A stretch of 64,000 bases of DNA from Haematobia irritans (GCF_050003625.1 NC_134398.1:28923211-28987210); one strand, 5' to 3'. Positions 44,187 to 55,830 are shown, counted from the stretch's first letter. Notes: a model not told the origin generated them from the letters alone. Made by a program: numbers and translations.

Positions 44187-47100
44187 TTACAGTAATTTAG
44201 ATCTTATTGCCTGAATATATCCATTACGATAGAATATTTTCTCATCATCTTCTTCTTTCCAATGTCGTTGCGGTCGTAAATCTCTAAATGGATTCTTATG
44301 AAGTTTAAAAATACGTTCAATTTTAATTTTTAATTTTTCACCTTCGGAAGCTTTTAAAAGGGCAGCAAAATCAAATAGAGCTTCCTGTTTAGTGAACGAA
44401 GTAAAGACAATAGGTGTATCAAATGTTTGTAAAATTTCTATAAGACCTCTAAACCATGTGTCATTTGTAATCGATAATTTTGAGAACTGATCCAAATTTG
44501 ATGATAACTGGACGGAGGAATTTTTATTCAATTCAGATGTTGGATTCAGTTCTGCAACACCATTGTTGTTTGCTATTCCATTTCCTTCTGCGTGCGTATT
44601 CAAATTCGATGACTGTGCGGATGAGCTGGTGCAATTAGAAAATTCAGAAAAACCACAATTGAAAGCAATAACTAATTGTGCTTTGACTTTGTAATACTGG
44701 CAGTATTGTTGAAATAGTCCTTTAAAACAATAAAAGTTTACGATTCGTTCGCTATCCTATAATGAGAAAAAATATAGACAAAATAGTATAGTGATAAAGT
44801 CACTAATCCTAATGAATTATATTTGATTGGATTGTTTTCTAATGAATTCTTTGGGGGAAATTTTAAGATGTTTATTAATAGAAATAAAATTTTGACAAAA
44901 TTTTCTATAGCAATAAAATTTGACAACATTTTCTATAGAAATAAAATTTTGACAAATTTTTCTATAGCAATAAAATTTTGACAAAAATTTCTATAGAAAT
45001 AAAATTTTTACAACATTTTCTATAGAAAAAAATGTTGACTAAATTTTCTATGGAAATAAAATTTTGACAAAATTTTCTATAGAAATAAAATTTGACAAAT
45101 TTTCTATAGAAATAAAATTTGACAAATTTTCTATAGAAACTAAATTTTGACTAAATTTTCTATAGAAATAAAATTTTCAATAACATTTTGACAACATTTT
45201 CTATAGCAATAAAATGTTGACAAAATTTTCTATATAAATAGAAAATAAAATTGTGACAAAAATGTCTATAGAAATATATATAGTGATAAATAAATCCTAA
45301 TGAATTATATTTGTTTGGATGGTTTTTTTGAGGAATTCTTTGTGGGAAATTTTAAGATGTTTATTAATCTTAAAATATGACAAAATTTAATTTCTATAGA
45401 AATAAAATGTTGACAAAATTTTCTATAGCAATAAAATTTTGATAAAATTATCTATAGCAATAAAATGTTGACAAAATTTTCTATACCCGTGTAAAAATTG
45501 GAGGATCCAATCCTATCTAATAATATCAAATTGGATCTAATTGGATCTGTTCAGACATTGGTTCAGACATAATTAGATATGCTATATATGGTGCTAGATC
45601 TGGTTAGATATAATTGCAGATCTCATCATATATAGTATATCTAATTATATCTGGCATATCTAATAATATATGCTTGGATAGGACCATATATAGCACTATA
45701 TCTAATAAGATATGGTAGATATAACATCATATCTGACTATATATGAGGTTAAATACGGTCCAAAATATAATAAAAAAAATCATGAACAAGTTAAAAAGAT
45801 TTTTGAAATACACGTCTAAGCCTCAATGTCATTATGTCAAATGTCAACGCCGTCAGGGGCATCACTTCTAAACAAATTTAACGCCAGACTAGCTGAGAAA
45901 ATTAAGAAATATAATATAATTGTTTTAAATGTGTTCCTTTGTTAAAGTGTATATCGTTTCCTTTATTGCGGAGATTATGTAGGTAAGTAGATTGTATTTG
46001 TTATTTCCTTAGTAGTCATTTTCATATTGTTTTACTATTTTCTAGATTTGGAAAAAAAGGAAACCTCAGTGGTGTACTGGTTAACATGCCCGCCTTGCAT
46101 TCAAAAGGTCACGGGTTCAATCCCAGTTCCGACCAACAAAGATTCTCTAAGTTGTTTCAGCGCAACGTGAAATGCCGATAGGACTCGATTATAGCAAGGA
46201 GGTCCCATGTTATTGAGCTAATTATTGAATCGAGCAGCAGTAAGCGATAAGTGAGATGTTGATCACTGTGATGTCATGATGGTCTGAATAGTTTGTATGA
46301 GCCTAAAATAACAGCCTATCGCTATACCTAACCGAATCCCGAATACACTTTAAATGTGAGTATTAAAAGCAACATAAAATTATATGGCAATTTTTATTGC
46401 AACTTAAAGAAGAATGATTCAAAACAATACTAATACTTGCTTACATAGTTCAATATATTCCCATATTTGTTTATTCCTATATTTGTTTAATAATTGTTTT
46501 TTTACTTAATTTCATTGCAGATTGCCTTAACGCTGTAATACTTTAGTCGCGTGTCTAAGTCCAAAGCAGAAGAAACAAACGAAAAAACCCTTGGACAACA
46601 CTCTAACTCAACTGTCAATACTCTTAAATAGCTTTGATGGATCAATTTAAATTAAACATATTTATTATGCACATACTTTTTGTCTGTATTATTAAATAAA
46701 ACAATTGATCTCATTTTATATACAAATTATGGGCTTTTATGTGTTGAAAGATCTCGAAAGATACAATTGTATCAAATAATATACAATTATATCAAATTAG
46801 ATCTGATTAGATGTGTCTCATTTTTGAGATCTGATCAGATCCAATTTCATAGTATTTAGATCTGACCAGATATAACCATTTTTCGGATCTGCTCAGATCT
46901 GACCATATCTTGGCTCAGATCTAACCATATCAAATCAGATCCCCCAATTTTTACACGGGCAGAAATAAAATTTTGACAAAATTTTCTATAGCAATAAAAT
47001 TTTGACAAAATTTTCTATAGAAATAAAATTTTGACAAAATTTTCTATAGGAATATATATAGTGATAAATAAATCCTAATGAATTATATTTGTTTGGATGG

Positions 47101-48953
47101 TTTTTTGAGGAATTCTTTTTGGGAAATTTTAAGATGTTTATTAATCTTAAAATATGACAAAATTTTATTTCTATAGAAATTCAATTTTGATAAAATTATC
47201 TAAAGCAATAAAATTTTGACAAAATTTTCGATAGCAATACAATTTTGACAAAATTTTCTATAGAAAATAATGGAAATATGGAAATAAAATTTTGACAAAA
47301 TTTTCTATAGCAATAAAATTTTGTCAAAAATTTCTATAGAAATAAAATTTTGACAAAATTTTCTATAGAAAAAAAATTTTGACAAAATTTTTTAAAGAAA
47401 TAAAATTTTGACAAAATTTTCTATAGAAATAAAATTTGACAAAATTTTCTATAGAAATAAAATTTTGACAACATTTTCTATAGAAATAAAATTTTGATAA
47501 AATTTTCTGAAAATAAAATTTTGAAAAATTTTCTATAGAAATAAAATTTTGACAAAAGTGAAAATTTTCTTTAGAAATAAAATTTTCTATAGAAATAAAA
47601 TTTTGATAAAATGTTGACAAAATTTTCTATAGAAATAAAATTTTAACAAAATTTTCTATAGAAATAAAATTTTGACAAAATTTTCTATAGAAATAAAATT
47701 TTGACAAAATTTTCTTTAGAAATAAAATTTTGACAAAATTTTCTATAGAAATAAAACCTTTAATTCAATTAATTGTCACTATTAGTTGATGAAAGGAAAT
47801 GGAAGTTGTTGTTGTTGTTGTAGCCCTTTGGAGTTGGTATTTTCGATTTTTTCGAGAAATAAGCATACTCCAAATGGGGGTTTGCAGTCCTTGGACAGGG
47901 TTGAAAACCCTGTGTCCGCCCCGGGCCGTAGACCCGACTGCAACGATGGCGGAGGAAATGGAAGTTGTTTGACTTGTTGAATATAACCCCCATACTATGT
48001 TGCAGTGTATGATGAAAGCTTACCTTATAGTCAAACTGAAAACATCGATTCGGTGTAGCATCGACTAGTTCAGGTCCAATAAAATACAAATCCAATGTTT
48101 TTATTTGAGGATACTGATGAAAAAAGAACTTGCAATGGGCTTGAGTAAACCATAACGAGGCTTCCACCGATGATCCCACAATGAATATAATAAAATTACT
48201 GCTATCATATGCATCCATATCCATGTAAGAGAGAATATAGCAAATGGTGAAAATGCAACTGAAACTTGCAGCATAAGCAAATAATTGGTAGCCATCCTTG
48301 TTGTGTGTTGGCTGTAATGGTAGTTTACATTGAAAGGCTCTCTCAAAGGTTTCCACCAAATCAATTTCATGCAAATTGCCAACACTTTGTTTGAGTGGCA
48401 TTTCGTAGTCTTTTGGTAGTGGAAATGCTTTATATGGTGTATAATACAAGGTCAAAACTCCACATAATTTACTGTGTTCTTCTGCGTGCTTTTTCATATG
48501 TTTTTCTGAGCAGTAAGCCTGTCCCTTACAATGAGGACATATTACATTGACGGATTTAAAGCCAAAACATATGGGACAATAGGCAGGATATGATGTTATT
48601 TCCTCCTCATGAGACTCTAATGGTCTTTCTAATGTGCTTTTAATGAGATATTTCATTTGTGTAATGGTTAACTCCATATCGACATTGGATGCTGGGGGTT
48701 TTGAGGTTATCATTAAAGGATGGGATATTTTTAGAGCCTTTTTCATGGCCATCACAGCTCTACAAAATTCCTTATGTATTTGCCAATCTAACTTTTGATG
48801 ATTTTTGCCACAGTATTTGACCAAATTACAACCTGTACATACTGAGAAATTTGTTGGATTTTCGGATAATATCGAATCGTGTGCAGAGGCTGGACAAGCC
48901 TTTAACATAAGACATACGTTACAAGTATGTGGTGAAAATAAGTTTTGCGCCAT
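44187..48953 (-). CDS. MSS51-like protein with two MYND-type zinc fingers
   Basis: Two exons on the minus strand, 48953-48024 (310 codons) and 44756-44187 (189 codons plus stop), joined in phase 0 by AAG|GTAAGC and TATAG|GAT, giving 499 residues. Residues ~11-65 form a MYND finger (CNVC, CTGC, YCGKNHQKLDWQIHKEFC); ~128-165 form a second, similar finger (CPIC, CPHCKGQAYC, H..H..LC). The C-terminal half matches the MSS51_C region: IIFIVGSSVEASLWF, LDLYFIGPEL, then after the splice LVIAFNCGFSEFS, WFRGL, TPIVFTSFTKQEALFDF and NPFRDLRPQRH near the end. Yeast Mss51 couples COX1 translation to cytochrome oxidase assembly; animal homologues are mitochondrial and linked to energy metabolism, but this fly member's role is unproven. 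The 3.27 kb intron is filled with 29-bp arrays, a TIR element, a SINE and a LINE tail. No introns of this size occur in Nol10 or mTTF here. Confidence 0.9.
44880..45485 (-). repeat. 29-bp array in the MSS51-like intron, distal part
   Basis: Minus-orientation copies, many with AGCAATAAAATTTTGAC in place of AGAAATAAAA. A segment around ATATATAGTGATAAATAAATCC..ATTATATTTG..TGGATGG recurs at 44790, 45275 and 47055, marking block duplication within the intron. Confidence 0.88.
45486..46959. mobile_element. 1.47-kb TIR element in the MSS51-like intron
   Basis: Perfect 16-bp ends CCCGTGTAAAAATTGG / CCAATTTTTACACGGG split the 29-bp array. The outer 200-250 bp on each side are packed with variations of ATATCTAAT(N)ATATC on the left and AGATCTGATCAGATC/ACCATAT on the right, typical of subterminal binding repeats. 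The centre contains a splice-like GTAGGTAAGTAG..TTGCAG pair and a SINE (46059) but no recognisable transposase. No clear target duplication. Superfamily not assigned. Confidence 0.75.
46059..46335 (+). mobile_element. tRNA-derived SINE, copy 4, diverged
   Basis: AACCTCAGTGGTGTACTGGT start, A box TGGTGTACTGG, B box GGTTCAATCCC, body CGCAACGTGAAATGCCG.. and AGCCTATCGCTATACCTAAC tail. Nested inside the 45486 element. Confidence 0.8.
46965..47760 (-). repeat. 29-bp array in the MSS51-like intron, proximal part
   Basis: Continuation of the array on the other side of the TIR element; the last ~150 bases (47610-47755) are near-perfect copies. Confidence 0.9.
47794..47966 (-). mobile_element. 5'-truncated LINE tail with 14-bp target duplication
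   Basis: On the minus strand ~145 bases (GGTCTACGGCCCGGGGCGG.., GGGTTTTCAACCCTGTCC) end in a (CAA)n tract. AGGAAATGGAAGTT on this strand flanks both sides (47794-47807 and 47953-47966). The tract and duplication mark target-primed reverse transcription; the clade (I/Jockey group) is a guess. It lies 57 bases from the end of MSS51-like exon 1 and reads open from it, so retention would add a false C-terminus. Confidence 0.75.
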
Positions 48954-49370
48954 ATTATTCGATGAAGTGCATAAGCGATCTAGCCAAGTAGAAAGAAATG
49001 AAAATTTTAGTTTTTTTCCCCAGATTCAGTTGTTTGGTATTCGAAAATTTTAGGTTTCAAAAATACATACTCTACAATGCTCTTTAACCCTTAATGCCCA
49101 CTGTATCTTTTAAGATACAACAAGAAAAATTTTGAAGATTTTGACCAAATTCTATGAAATCAATTTTATTGAATTTAAAACATCATAACGTTATTTTTAA
49201 AAATATGTTTTTTTTTTCGGAAAATGTGTAGTACTTCTGAGTAATCTCTAGCCAAGTTAAAACTTCTGGAGGTGCTCATTAGGACTCGTCTCCCATAATC
49301 CAGCAAATTAATATAGAATATAATGCACACTTGTCCCCACTTGTTCCCCTCCAACTATGATATACTTTAA
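48954..49370. promoter_or_regulatory. 5' flank of the MSS51-like gene
   Basis: About 420 unique bases upstream of the minus-strand start codon at 48953, bounded by the degenerate array at 49370. Any local promoter must be here; no clear core motif recognised. Confidence 0.3.
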
Positions 49371-49800
49371 TTTTTATAGAAATAAAATTTTAACAACATT
49401 TCTATAGAAATACAATTTAGACAAAATTTTCTATAGAAAAACATTTTGACAAAATTTCCTATAGAAACAAATTTTGACAAAATTTCCTATAGAAACAAAT
49501 TTTGAAAAAATTTCCTATAGAAACAAATTTTGACAAAATTTTTTATAGAAAAATATTGACAAAATTTTTTATAGAAAAATATTGACAAAATTTTTTTATA
49601 GAAAAAATTTTGAAAAAAAGATTCCATAGAAAAAAAAATTTGAAAAAATTTCTGTAGAAAAAAATTTATAGAAAAAAAATGCTGACAAAATTTTCTATAG
49701 AAAAAAATTTTGGCAAAATTTTCCATAGAAATACAATTTGGACAAAGGTTTCTAGAGAAATAAAATTTTAAGAAAATTTTCTATAGAAGAAAATTTTGAC
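49370..49800 (-). repeat. 29-bp satellite array, strongly degenerate
   Basis: About 14 copies with period shortened by deletions (GAAAAATATTGACAAAATTT type); the most decayed array in the window. Confidence 0.8.
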
Positions 49801-49844
49801 AAACTGGAAATTTTCGACTCAAAAATTAAAAATTTTACTAGAAG

Positions 49845-50050
49845 GGCGTAGCCCCAACACAACCCCCCATCCCAAACCTACAGCTTTGCCACATCAGTGT
49901 ACGTGCTGTTTCGTCAGTATTTTTGCGAGAAGGTGCATAGCGGGGAGCCTTCTCCGTTTGCTGTTGGTCCGAGCCGGGATAGAGAAAAACCCCGGACCAT
50001 GCTTCTGTTCAGTCTGCCGAAAAAGCAACCTTTTAAGAATGCCACTATAA
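49845..50050 (+). pseudogene. LINE ORF N-terminal fragment with 2A-like motif
   Basis: The frame from about 49850 ends RLLLVRAGIEKNPGPCFCSV and CRKSN before a stop at 50048. GIEKNPGP matches the 2A-like ribosome-skipping motif (ExNPGP) found at the N-terminus of many animal non-LTR retrotransposon proteins, and the following C.C..C spacing fits the start of the PHD-like finger there. The rest of the element is absent. Confidence 0.6.
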
Positions 50051-50131
50051 TTTGGGCGTTAGGACAATTAGGGAAGAATTAATGTAATCCTAGAGTTACA
50101 ACTTTTAGCCGAATGTCTTATGCTAGAAAAT

Positions 50132-50495
50132 GGGAGCCACTGTGGTGAAATGGTTAGCATGCCTGCCTTGCATGCACAGGGTCGTGGATTCAAACCCAGT
50201 TTCGACCAAAGACGAAAAAGTTTTTCAGTGGTGTATTATCCCACCACAGTAAAGCTGGTGATATTTCTGAGTATTTCAAAGCTTCTCTAAGTGGTTTCAC
50301 TGCAATGTAGAACGCCGTTAGGACTCGGTTATAAAAAGGAGGTCCCTTGTCATTGAGCTTAACATAGAATCGGGCAGCACTCAGTGATAAGATCACCACT
50401 GTGGTATCACAATGGACTGAAGAGTCTATGTGAGCCTGAAGGAATAAATAAATAAAAATAAATAAATAAATATCGGGCTGACACTATATCTAACC
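50132..50495 (+). mobile_element. tRNA-derived SINE, copy 5, with 13-bp target duplication
   Basis: GGGAGCCACTGTGGTGAAAT start; A box TGGTGAAATGG; diverged B box GATTCAAACCC; an AATAAATAAATAAA tract inside the tail; ends TGACACTATATCTAACC. TATGCTAGAAAAT flanks both ends (50119-50131, 50496-50508). Confidence 0.9.
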
Positions 50496-50508
50496 TATGC
50501 TAGAAAAT

Positions 50509-51002
50509 AAGACTTTTTGAGTTGACACAAGTTGTGCAAAGAACAGGATTTATTTTGTACTTTCAGATCGGCGCCTTAAGTTGGAAGACTAAGAACATCA
50601 GTGAATGAATAAAATATTAACATTGGCATTATAAGATTAGAGAATTAATAAAAATGTAATATCTTACCCTATATACACGATATAATTAGCTTTTAGTGAC
50701 AATTTACCGGCTTCCTCAAAGTTAATTACTTTGTGCAAATTTATTTATGCTCGCTCGTTGGGAGCAAAAACAATAGTTGGGAGATTGTTGATTGTTTAAT
50801 GCCAAACCTACGCAACAATGGTGCCGTTAATCACAATTGCCTTTATTAGGTGAGTCAGTTGTTATTGTGATTATCCGTCAACCATATGTATTGGTTATTG
50901 TGAATGAACAGCTGTAATCGTTGGTCAACAAATTGGCCGGAGTAATGTCATTCGTTATTTAATTCTAATATTTAATAGTTGTTTTTTGTTTTGCGATAAA
51001 AT
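50509..51002 (+). promoter_or_regulatory. 5' flank of mTTF
   Basis: About 490 bases of unique sequence upstream of the mTTF start codon, presumably containing its promoter. No TATA box stands out. Confidence 0.3.
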
Positions 51003-52428
51003 ATGTGGCGCAATTTTATAGTAGCCTTTGAGAGATCCTTGGTATTAGTATCTAAACCAATACTAACACAAAACTCCAATGGGCATTGCCATTTAAAGTA
51101 TACATGCAACAATCGACGTTGGTTGGCCTTATCGTCCGCACAGCGAAATGAGGTGGAAACAGTGACACCACCAGGCGGCACAGCAGCTGAAGGTGATGCC
51201 GAATATATAGTCCCTTACAAGGCGGAATATGAAAGATCACAATCGGCAGAAGTGCTTTTGGAGGCATTGCGATTACGGTTTCCCTTGAAAGAGTCCGAAA
51301 CGGAATTGATTATGAACGATGCTATGGTGGTTAAAAATTACAGAAAAAAATCACTTTTATTGGTTATAGATCTCTTGATAGCCGAAGGTATTGAAAAACA
51401 TAATTTTGTGGAATACCCATGGATTATGACATTGGAGAAGAGTAAGTAAGGTTTATTTTTTTGGCCCATAGTATTTGATGATAACACTGTGTCGTGTCGA
51501 TTCATTCCCTCAGGACTGATAATAGAAAAAATAGACATTCTAAAGGCGCTAAGAGGATTTCAAAATTTAAATGATTTTGTACCATTTTTAAGGCTAAAAG
51601 TACCAAGATTACGTAAATTGATTTCTAATCTAAATAAAGAGGCCTCCAATATTGAACATGAAAATCGCGTAAATTATATTTCAAAAAAGCTCGATGTGCC
51701 CATCAGCACTGTGACAAAATACTTGGCAAAACGTTTATTTGTATTGGAAATGCCTTTGGCTATGTTTAAGGCAAATTTGGAAATTATGTTGAAATACAAT
51801 GTGGAGTCACAAAATATACTCAAGGATCTATGGGCTTTTCGTTATGCCCCACGCTCAGTTGAGACAAGACTTAAACGTGCTAGATCGGCCAAAAAAGATA
51901 AAATAATGCCTTGGATGGTTAGGTGTCCAGAATCCATATTACAAAAGTAAGTTGACGTCATTGAAATGCATAATTCTTCGAGTTATTGAACTTTTTCCCT
52001 TAAATTATAGATCCTTGCAAATTACATTGGACGATTTGAAGGTTTTAGGTGACCGTACCACAGCTGAGTATATAGCCGATCGTTTGGGTTTCACCCCGGA
52101 AGAGGCCCAATGCATAATGAATCGCCATCCTCAGGTGAATAAAGTAAGAGTAACAAAAATCAAAGAGGTTTTAGATTATCTACTGGAAGAAGCCAAATTT
52201 GCCCGTTTTGAAGTAGCCCAGGTGCCTCGGATTTTGTGTCATAGTTTGGAAACAACCAAACAACGCATTAACGAACTAAAGGAACATGGATGTAGACCTT
52301 CGAGTTTGGTAATTGTTTGCCGTAGCAAAAGGGAGTATAATAAATTTTTGAATTCGTGGATAGAGAATTATAATCCTAAGAAAAATAAGAATGTTGAGAG
52401 TAATGAAGACGCAAAGGCGGAAAGTTGA
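51003..52428 (+). CDS. mTTF: Mitochondrial transcription termination factor (mTERF family, DmTTF-like)
   Basis: Three exons: 51003-51441, 51514-51946, 52011-52428, with short GT-AG introns (72 and 64 bp) and matching phases (AGA and AAA split codons), giving 429 residues, close to the ~410 of Drosophila DmTTF. The N-terminus (MWRNFIVAFERSL..) is basic and amphipathic, as for mitochondrial import. The rest is helical mTERF repeats with shared landmarks: FVEYPWIMTLEK, FVPFLRLKVPRLRKLI, LDVPISTVTKYL, LKDLWAFRYAPRSVE, MPWMVRCPE, VTKIKEVLDYLLEEA, FEVAQVPRILCHSLETT and GCRPSSLVI. DmTTF binds two mtDNA sites at transcription convergence points and stops mitochondrial RNA polymerase. The Lys/Asn/Glu-rich tail after residue ~410 is not conserved. 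Assigned to DmTTF rather than its paralogue mTerf5 from recall of the motif set; family is certain, paralogue less so. Divergent from the MSS51-like gene, 2 kb away. Confidence 0.93.
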
Positions 52429-52431
52429 GAC

Positions 52432-52437
52432 AATAAA
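52432..52437 (+). terminator. Polyadenylation signal of mTTF
   Basis: AATAAA four bases after the stop codon; a second A/T-rich candidate follows at ~52447. Very short 3' UTR. Confidence 0.5.
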
Positions 52438-52498
52438 AGAAACTTTAAATAATAATTATCAGATTCGAGTGGTGTAAAAAAAAGTAAAATCATGAAGC

Positions 52499-52753
52499 TA
52501 TATCTGTGGTCACAACCCTTAACAGCCTAACTCGAGTTAGGACACAATTGAGATATTAGCACCATCGTATTCAGCGTATCTAAATTTATTTGCTCTAAAT
52601 TTTTCATGTTTGTATCTCTTCTAGGAAGGCAATTAATCCTAATCCAAAAAACACCTTCTCCTGATTTTCAGTGAAGATTCAAAACTTTAAACTCCTGTAC
52701 TGAAAATATTGAAAAACAGACTTTGGCTGTTATGGGTTGTGACCACAGATATG
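52499..52753. mobile_element. 255-bp MITE
   Basis: ATATCTGTGGTCACAACCC with ..AACAGCC at the left and its complement GGGTTGTGACCACAGATAT at the right (about 27 bp inverted, one mismatch). Non-coding interior. TA/TG outside; the target duplication is uncertain. Confidence 0.75.
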
Positions 52754-52879
52754 TCGTGTAGCCCACGAGGAGGAAATTTTTTGGGGATTTGATGCAAAAG
52801 GTCATTAGTTCAATAGTTCATGGTATTCATCAGGTAAGTTTGATTGACTATAAAATTCTTTGATTTGAATTCTCAGGAA

Positions 52880-53510
52880 TAACAAAGAACAAGAAAACAA
52901 TGGGCTTTGTTGGCGAACTCGGTAAGGAATTGGGTGATCTCGATTACGGAATATGAATTTATTATGCTCTTACTCATTGCTGAGAAAATATCGAAGACCG
53001 ATTTAACCTTCATACAGGGATATCTATCGAACGGTATCTAAAGCGAGATAGAGAAAACGCCAAAACAACGCAAAAATGTTGACAGAATATCAGCAAGCTT
53101 CTGCTCTGGCGGAATTATGAACACTGAGTTGTGTGACTTAATAACCAACATTAATTCAGTAGTAAAAGCCCGCGTAAACGTTCGATTCTCGTAGCAATGG
53201 ATCTGTCTGTCTAAAGCGTTTGATACTGTGCACCACACCAAATTCTTAAGGGATATTATAGAAACCTCCCACCCTAATACTCATAAGAGATGGTTTACGT
53301 GGCAGAAGATTCTCTTCCACCACCAAATGTTAATCTGAAAAGGAGCTTTAAGTGAGGATTAATGACTACCTGTACATAGGAATCTGAATCTTTCGGCCCC
53401 GAAGTCGACAGCAAACATTTTCACATCGTGGTCCAAAGAAGTGAGCCAAGAGCCAGAACATTCCCACATACAAGAACTCAAAGCATGCTAAAAAACCATT
53501 TGATGGCATT
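52880..53510 (+). pseudogene. Jockey-like LINE reverse transcriptase remnant
   Basis: Translation in shifting frames shows ELCDLITNINSVVKAR (~53120), LVAMDLS then KAFDTVHH (~53190-53235, separated by a small TCTG/TCTG duplication that shifts the frame), KFLRDII, THKRWF, and NLNLSAPKSTANIFTSWSKE (~53385). The order is that of Jockey-clade reverse transcriptase: catalytic motif A, the RW segment, and the LSA.KS block. The segment carrying the catalytic YADD-type motif is deleted. Inactive fossil. Confidence 0.8.
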
Positions 53511-53514
53511 GGCT

Positions 53515-55830
53515 GTCAAAATTTTGTCAAAATGTAATTTCTATAGAAAATGTTGTCAAAATTTTATTTCTATAGAAAATTTTGTCAAAATGTAAATTCT
53601 ATAGAAAATTTTATAAAAATTTCATTTCTGTCGCAAATTTTGTCAAAATTTTATTTCTGTAGAAAATTTTGTCAAAATTTTATTTCTATAGAAAATTTTG
53701 TCAAAATTTTATTTCTATCGGAAATTTTGTCACAATTTTATTTCTATAAAAAATTTTGTCAACATTTTATTTCTATAGAATATTTTGTCAAAATTTAATT
53801 TCTATAGAAAATTTTGCCAAAATTTTATTTCTATAGAAAATTTTGTCAAAATGTAATTTCTATAGAAAATTTTGTCAAAATTTTATTTCTATAGAAAATT
53901 TTGTCAAAATTTTATTTCTATAGAAAATTTTGTCAAAATTTTATTTCTATAGAAAATTTTGTCAAAATTTTATTTCTATAGAAAATTTTGTCAACATTTT
54001 ATTTCTATAGAAAATTTTGTCAAAATTTTATTTCTATAGAAAATTTTGTCAAAATTTTATTTCTATAGAAAATTTTGTCAAAATTTTATTTCTATAGAAA
54101 ATTTTGTCAAAATTTTATTTCTATAGAAAATTTTGTCAAAATGTAATTTCTATAGAAAATTTTGTCAAAATTTTATTTCTATAGAAAATTTTGTCAGAAT
54201 TTTAGTTCTATTGCAAATTTTGTCAAAATTTTATTTCTATTGCAAATTTTGTCAAAATTTTATTTCTATAGAAAATTTTGTCAAAATTTTATTTCTATAG
54301 AAAATTTTGTCAAAATTTTATTTCTATAGAAGATTTTGTGAAAATTTTATTTCTATAGAAAATTTTGCAAAATTTTATTTCTATAGAAAATTTTGTCAAA
54401 ATTTTATTTCTATAGAAAATTTTGTCAAAATTTTATTTCTATAGAAAATTTTGTCAAAATTTTATTTCTATAGAAAATTTTGTCAAAATTTTATTTCTAT
54501 AGAAAATTTTGTCAACATTTTATTTCTATAGAAAATTTTGTCAAAATTTTATTTCTATAGAAAATTTTGTCAAAATTTTATTTCTATAGAAAATTTTGTC
54601 AAAATTTTATTTCTATAGAAAATTTTGTCAAAATTTTATTTCTATAGAAAATTTTGTCAAAATTTTATTTCTATAGAAAATTTTGTCAAAATTTTATTTC
54701 TATAGAAAATTTTGTCAACATTTTATTTCTATAGAAAATTTTGTCAACATTTTATTTCTATAGAAAATTTTGTCAAAATTTTATTTCTATAGAAAATTTT
54801 GTCAAAATTTTATTTCTATAGAAAATTTTGTCAAAATTTTATTTCTATAGAAAATTTTGTCAAAATGTAATTTCTATAGAAAATTTTGTCAAAAATTTAT
54901 TTCTATAGAAAATTTTGTCAAAATTTTATTTCTATAGAAAATTTTGTCAAAATTTTATTTCTATAGAAAATTTTGTCAAAATTTTATTTCTATAGAAAAT
55001 TTTGTCAAAAATTTATTGCTATAAAAAATTTTGTCAAAATTTTATTTCTATAGAAAATTTTGTCAAAATTTTATTTCTATAGAAAATTTTGTCAAAATTT
55101 TATTTCTATAGAAAATTTTGTCAAAATTTTATTTCTATAGAAAATTTTGTCAAAATTTTATTTCTATAGAAAATTTTGTCAAAATTTTATTTCTATAGAA
55201 AATTTTGTCAAAATTTTATTTCTATAGAAAATTTTGTCAAAATTTTATTTCTATAGAAAATTTTGTCAAAATTTTATTTCTATAGAAAATTTTGTCAAAA
55301 TTGTATTTCTATAGAAAATTTTGTCAACTTTTTATTTCTATAGATAATTTTTTCAAAAATTTTATTTCTATAGCAAATTTTGTCAAAATGTAATTTCTAT
55401 AGAAAATTTTGTCAAAATTTTTATTTCTATAGAAAATTTTGTCAAAATTTTATTTCTATAGAAAATTTTATAAAAATTTTATTTCTATAGAAAATTTTGT
55501 CAAAATTTTATTTCTATAGAAAATTTTGTCAAAATTTTATTTCTGCAGAAAATTTCGTCAACATTTTATTTCTATAGAAAATTTTGTCAAAATTTTATTT
55601 CTTTAGAAAATTTTGTCAAAATTTTATTTCTATAGAAAATTTTGCCAAAATTTTATTTCTATAGAAAATTTTGCCAAAATTTTATTTCTATAGAAAATTT
55701 TGTCAAAATTTTTATTTCTATAGAAAATTTTGTCAAAATTTTATTTCTATAGAAAATTTTGTCAAAATTTTATTTCTATAGAAAATTTTGTCAAAATTTT
55801 ATTTCTATAGAAAATTTTGTCAAAATGTTA
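53515..55830 (+). repeat. 29-bp satellite array, highly homogeneous
   Basis: About 80 plus-orientation copies of GTCAAAATTTTAT + TTCTATAGAAAATTTT. From about 53880 to 55310 most units are identical, with sporadic AACATTTT or AATGTAATTT variants recurring at intervals that suggest block copying. Starts directly after the LINE remnant and ends in a T-run at 55835; no terminal motif. Confidence 0.95.

Noticed and set aside
47769..48023. C-terminal extension of the MSS51-like frame past 48024
   Set aside because: The extension reads through a good splice donor into a LINE tail; the downstream exon at 44756 restores the family C-terminus in phase.
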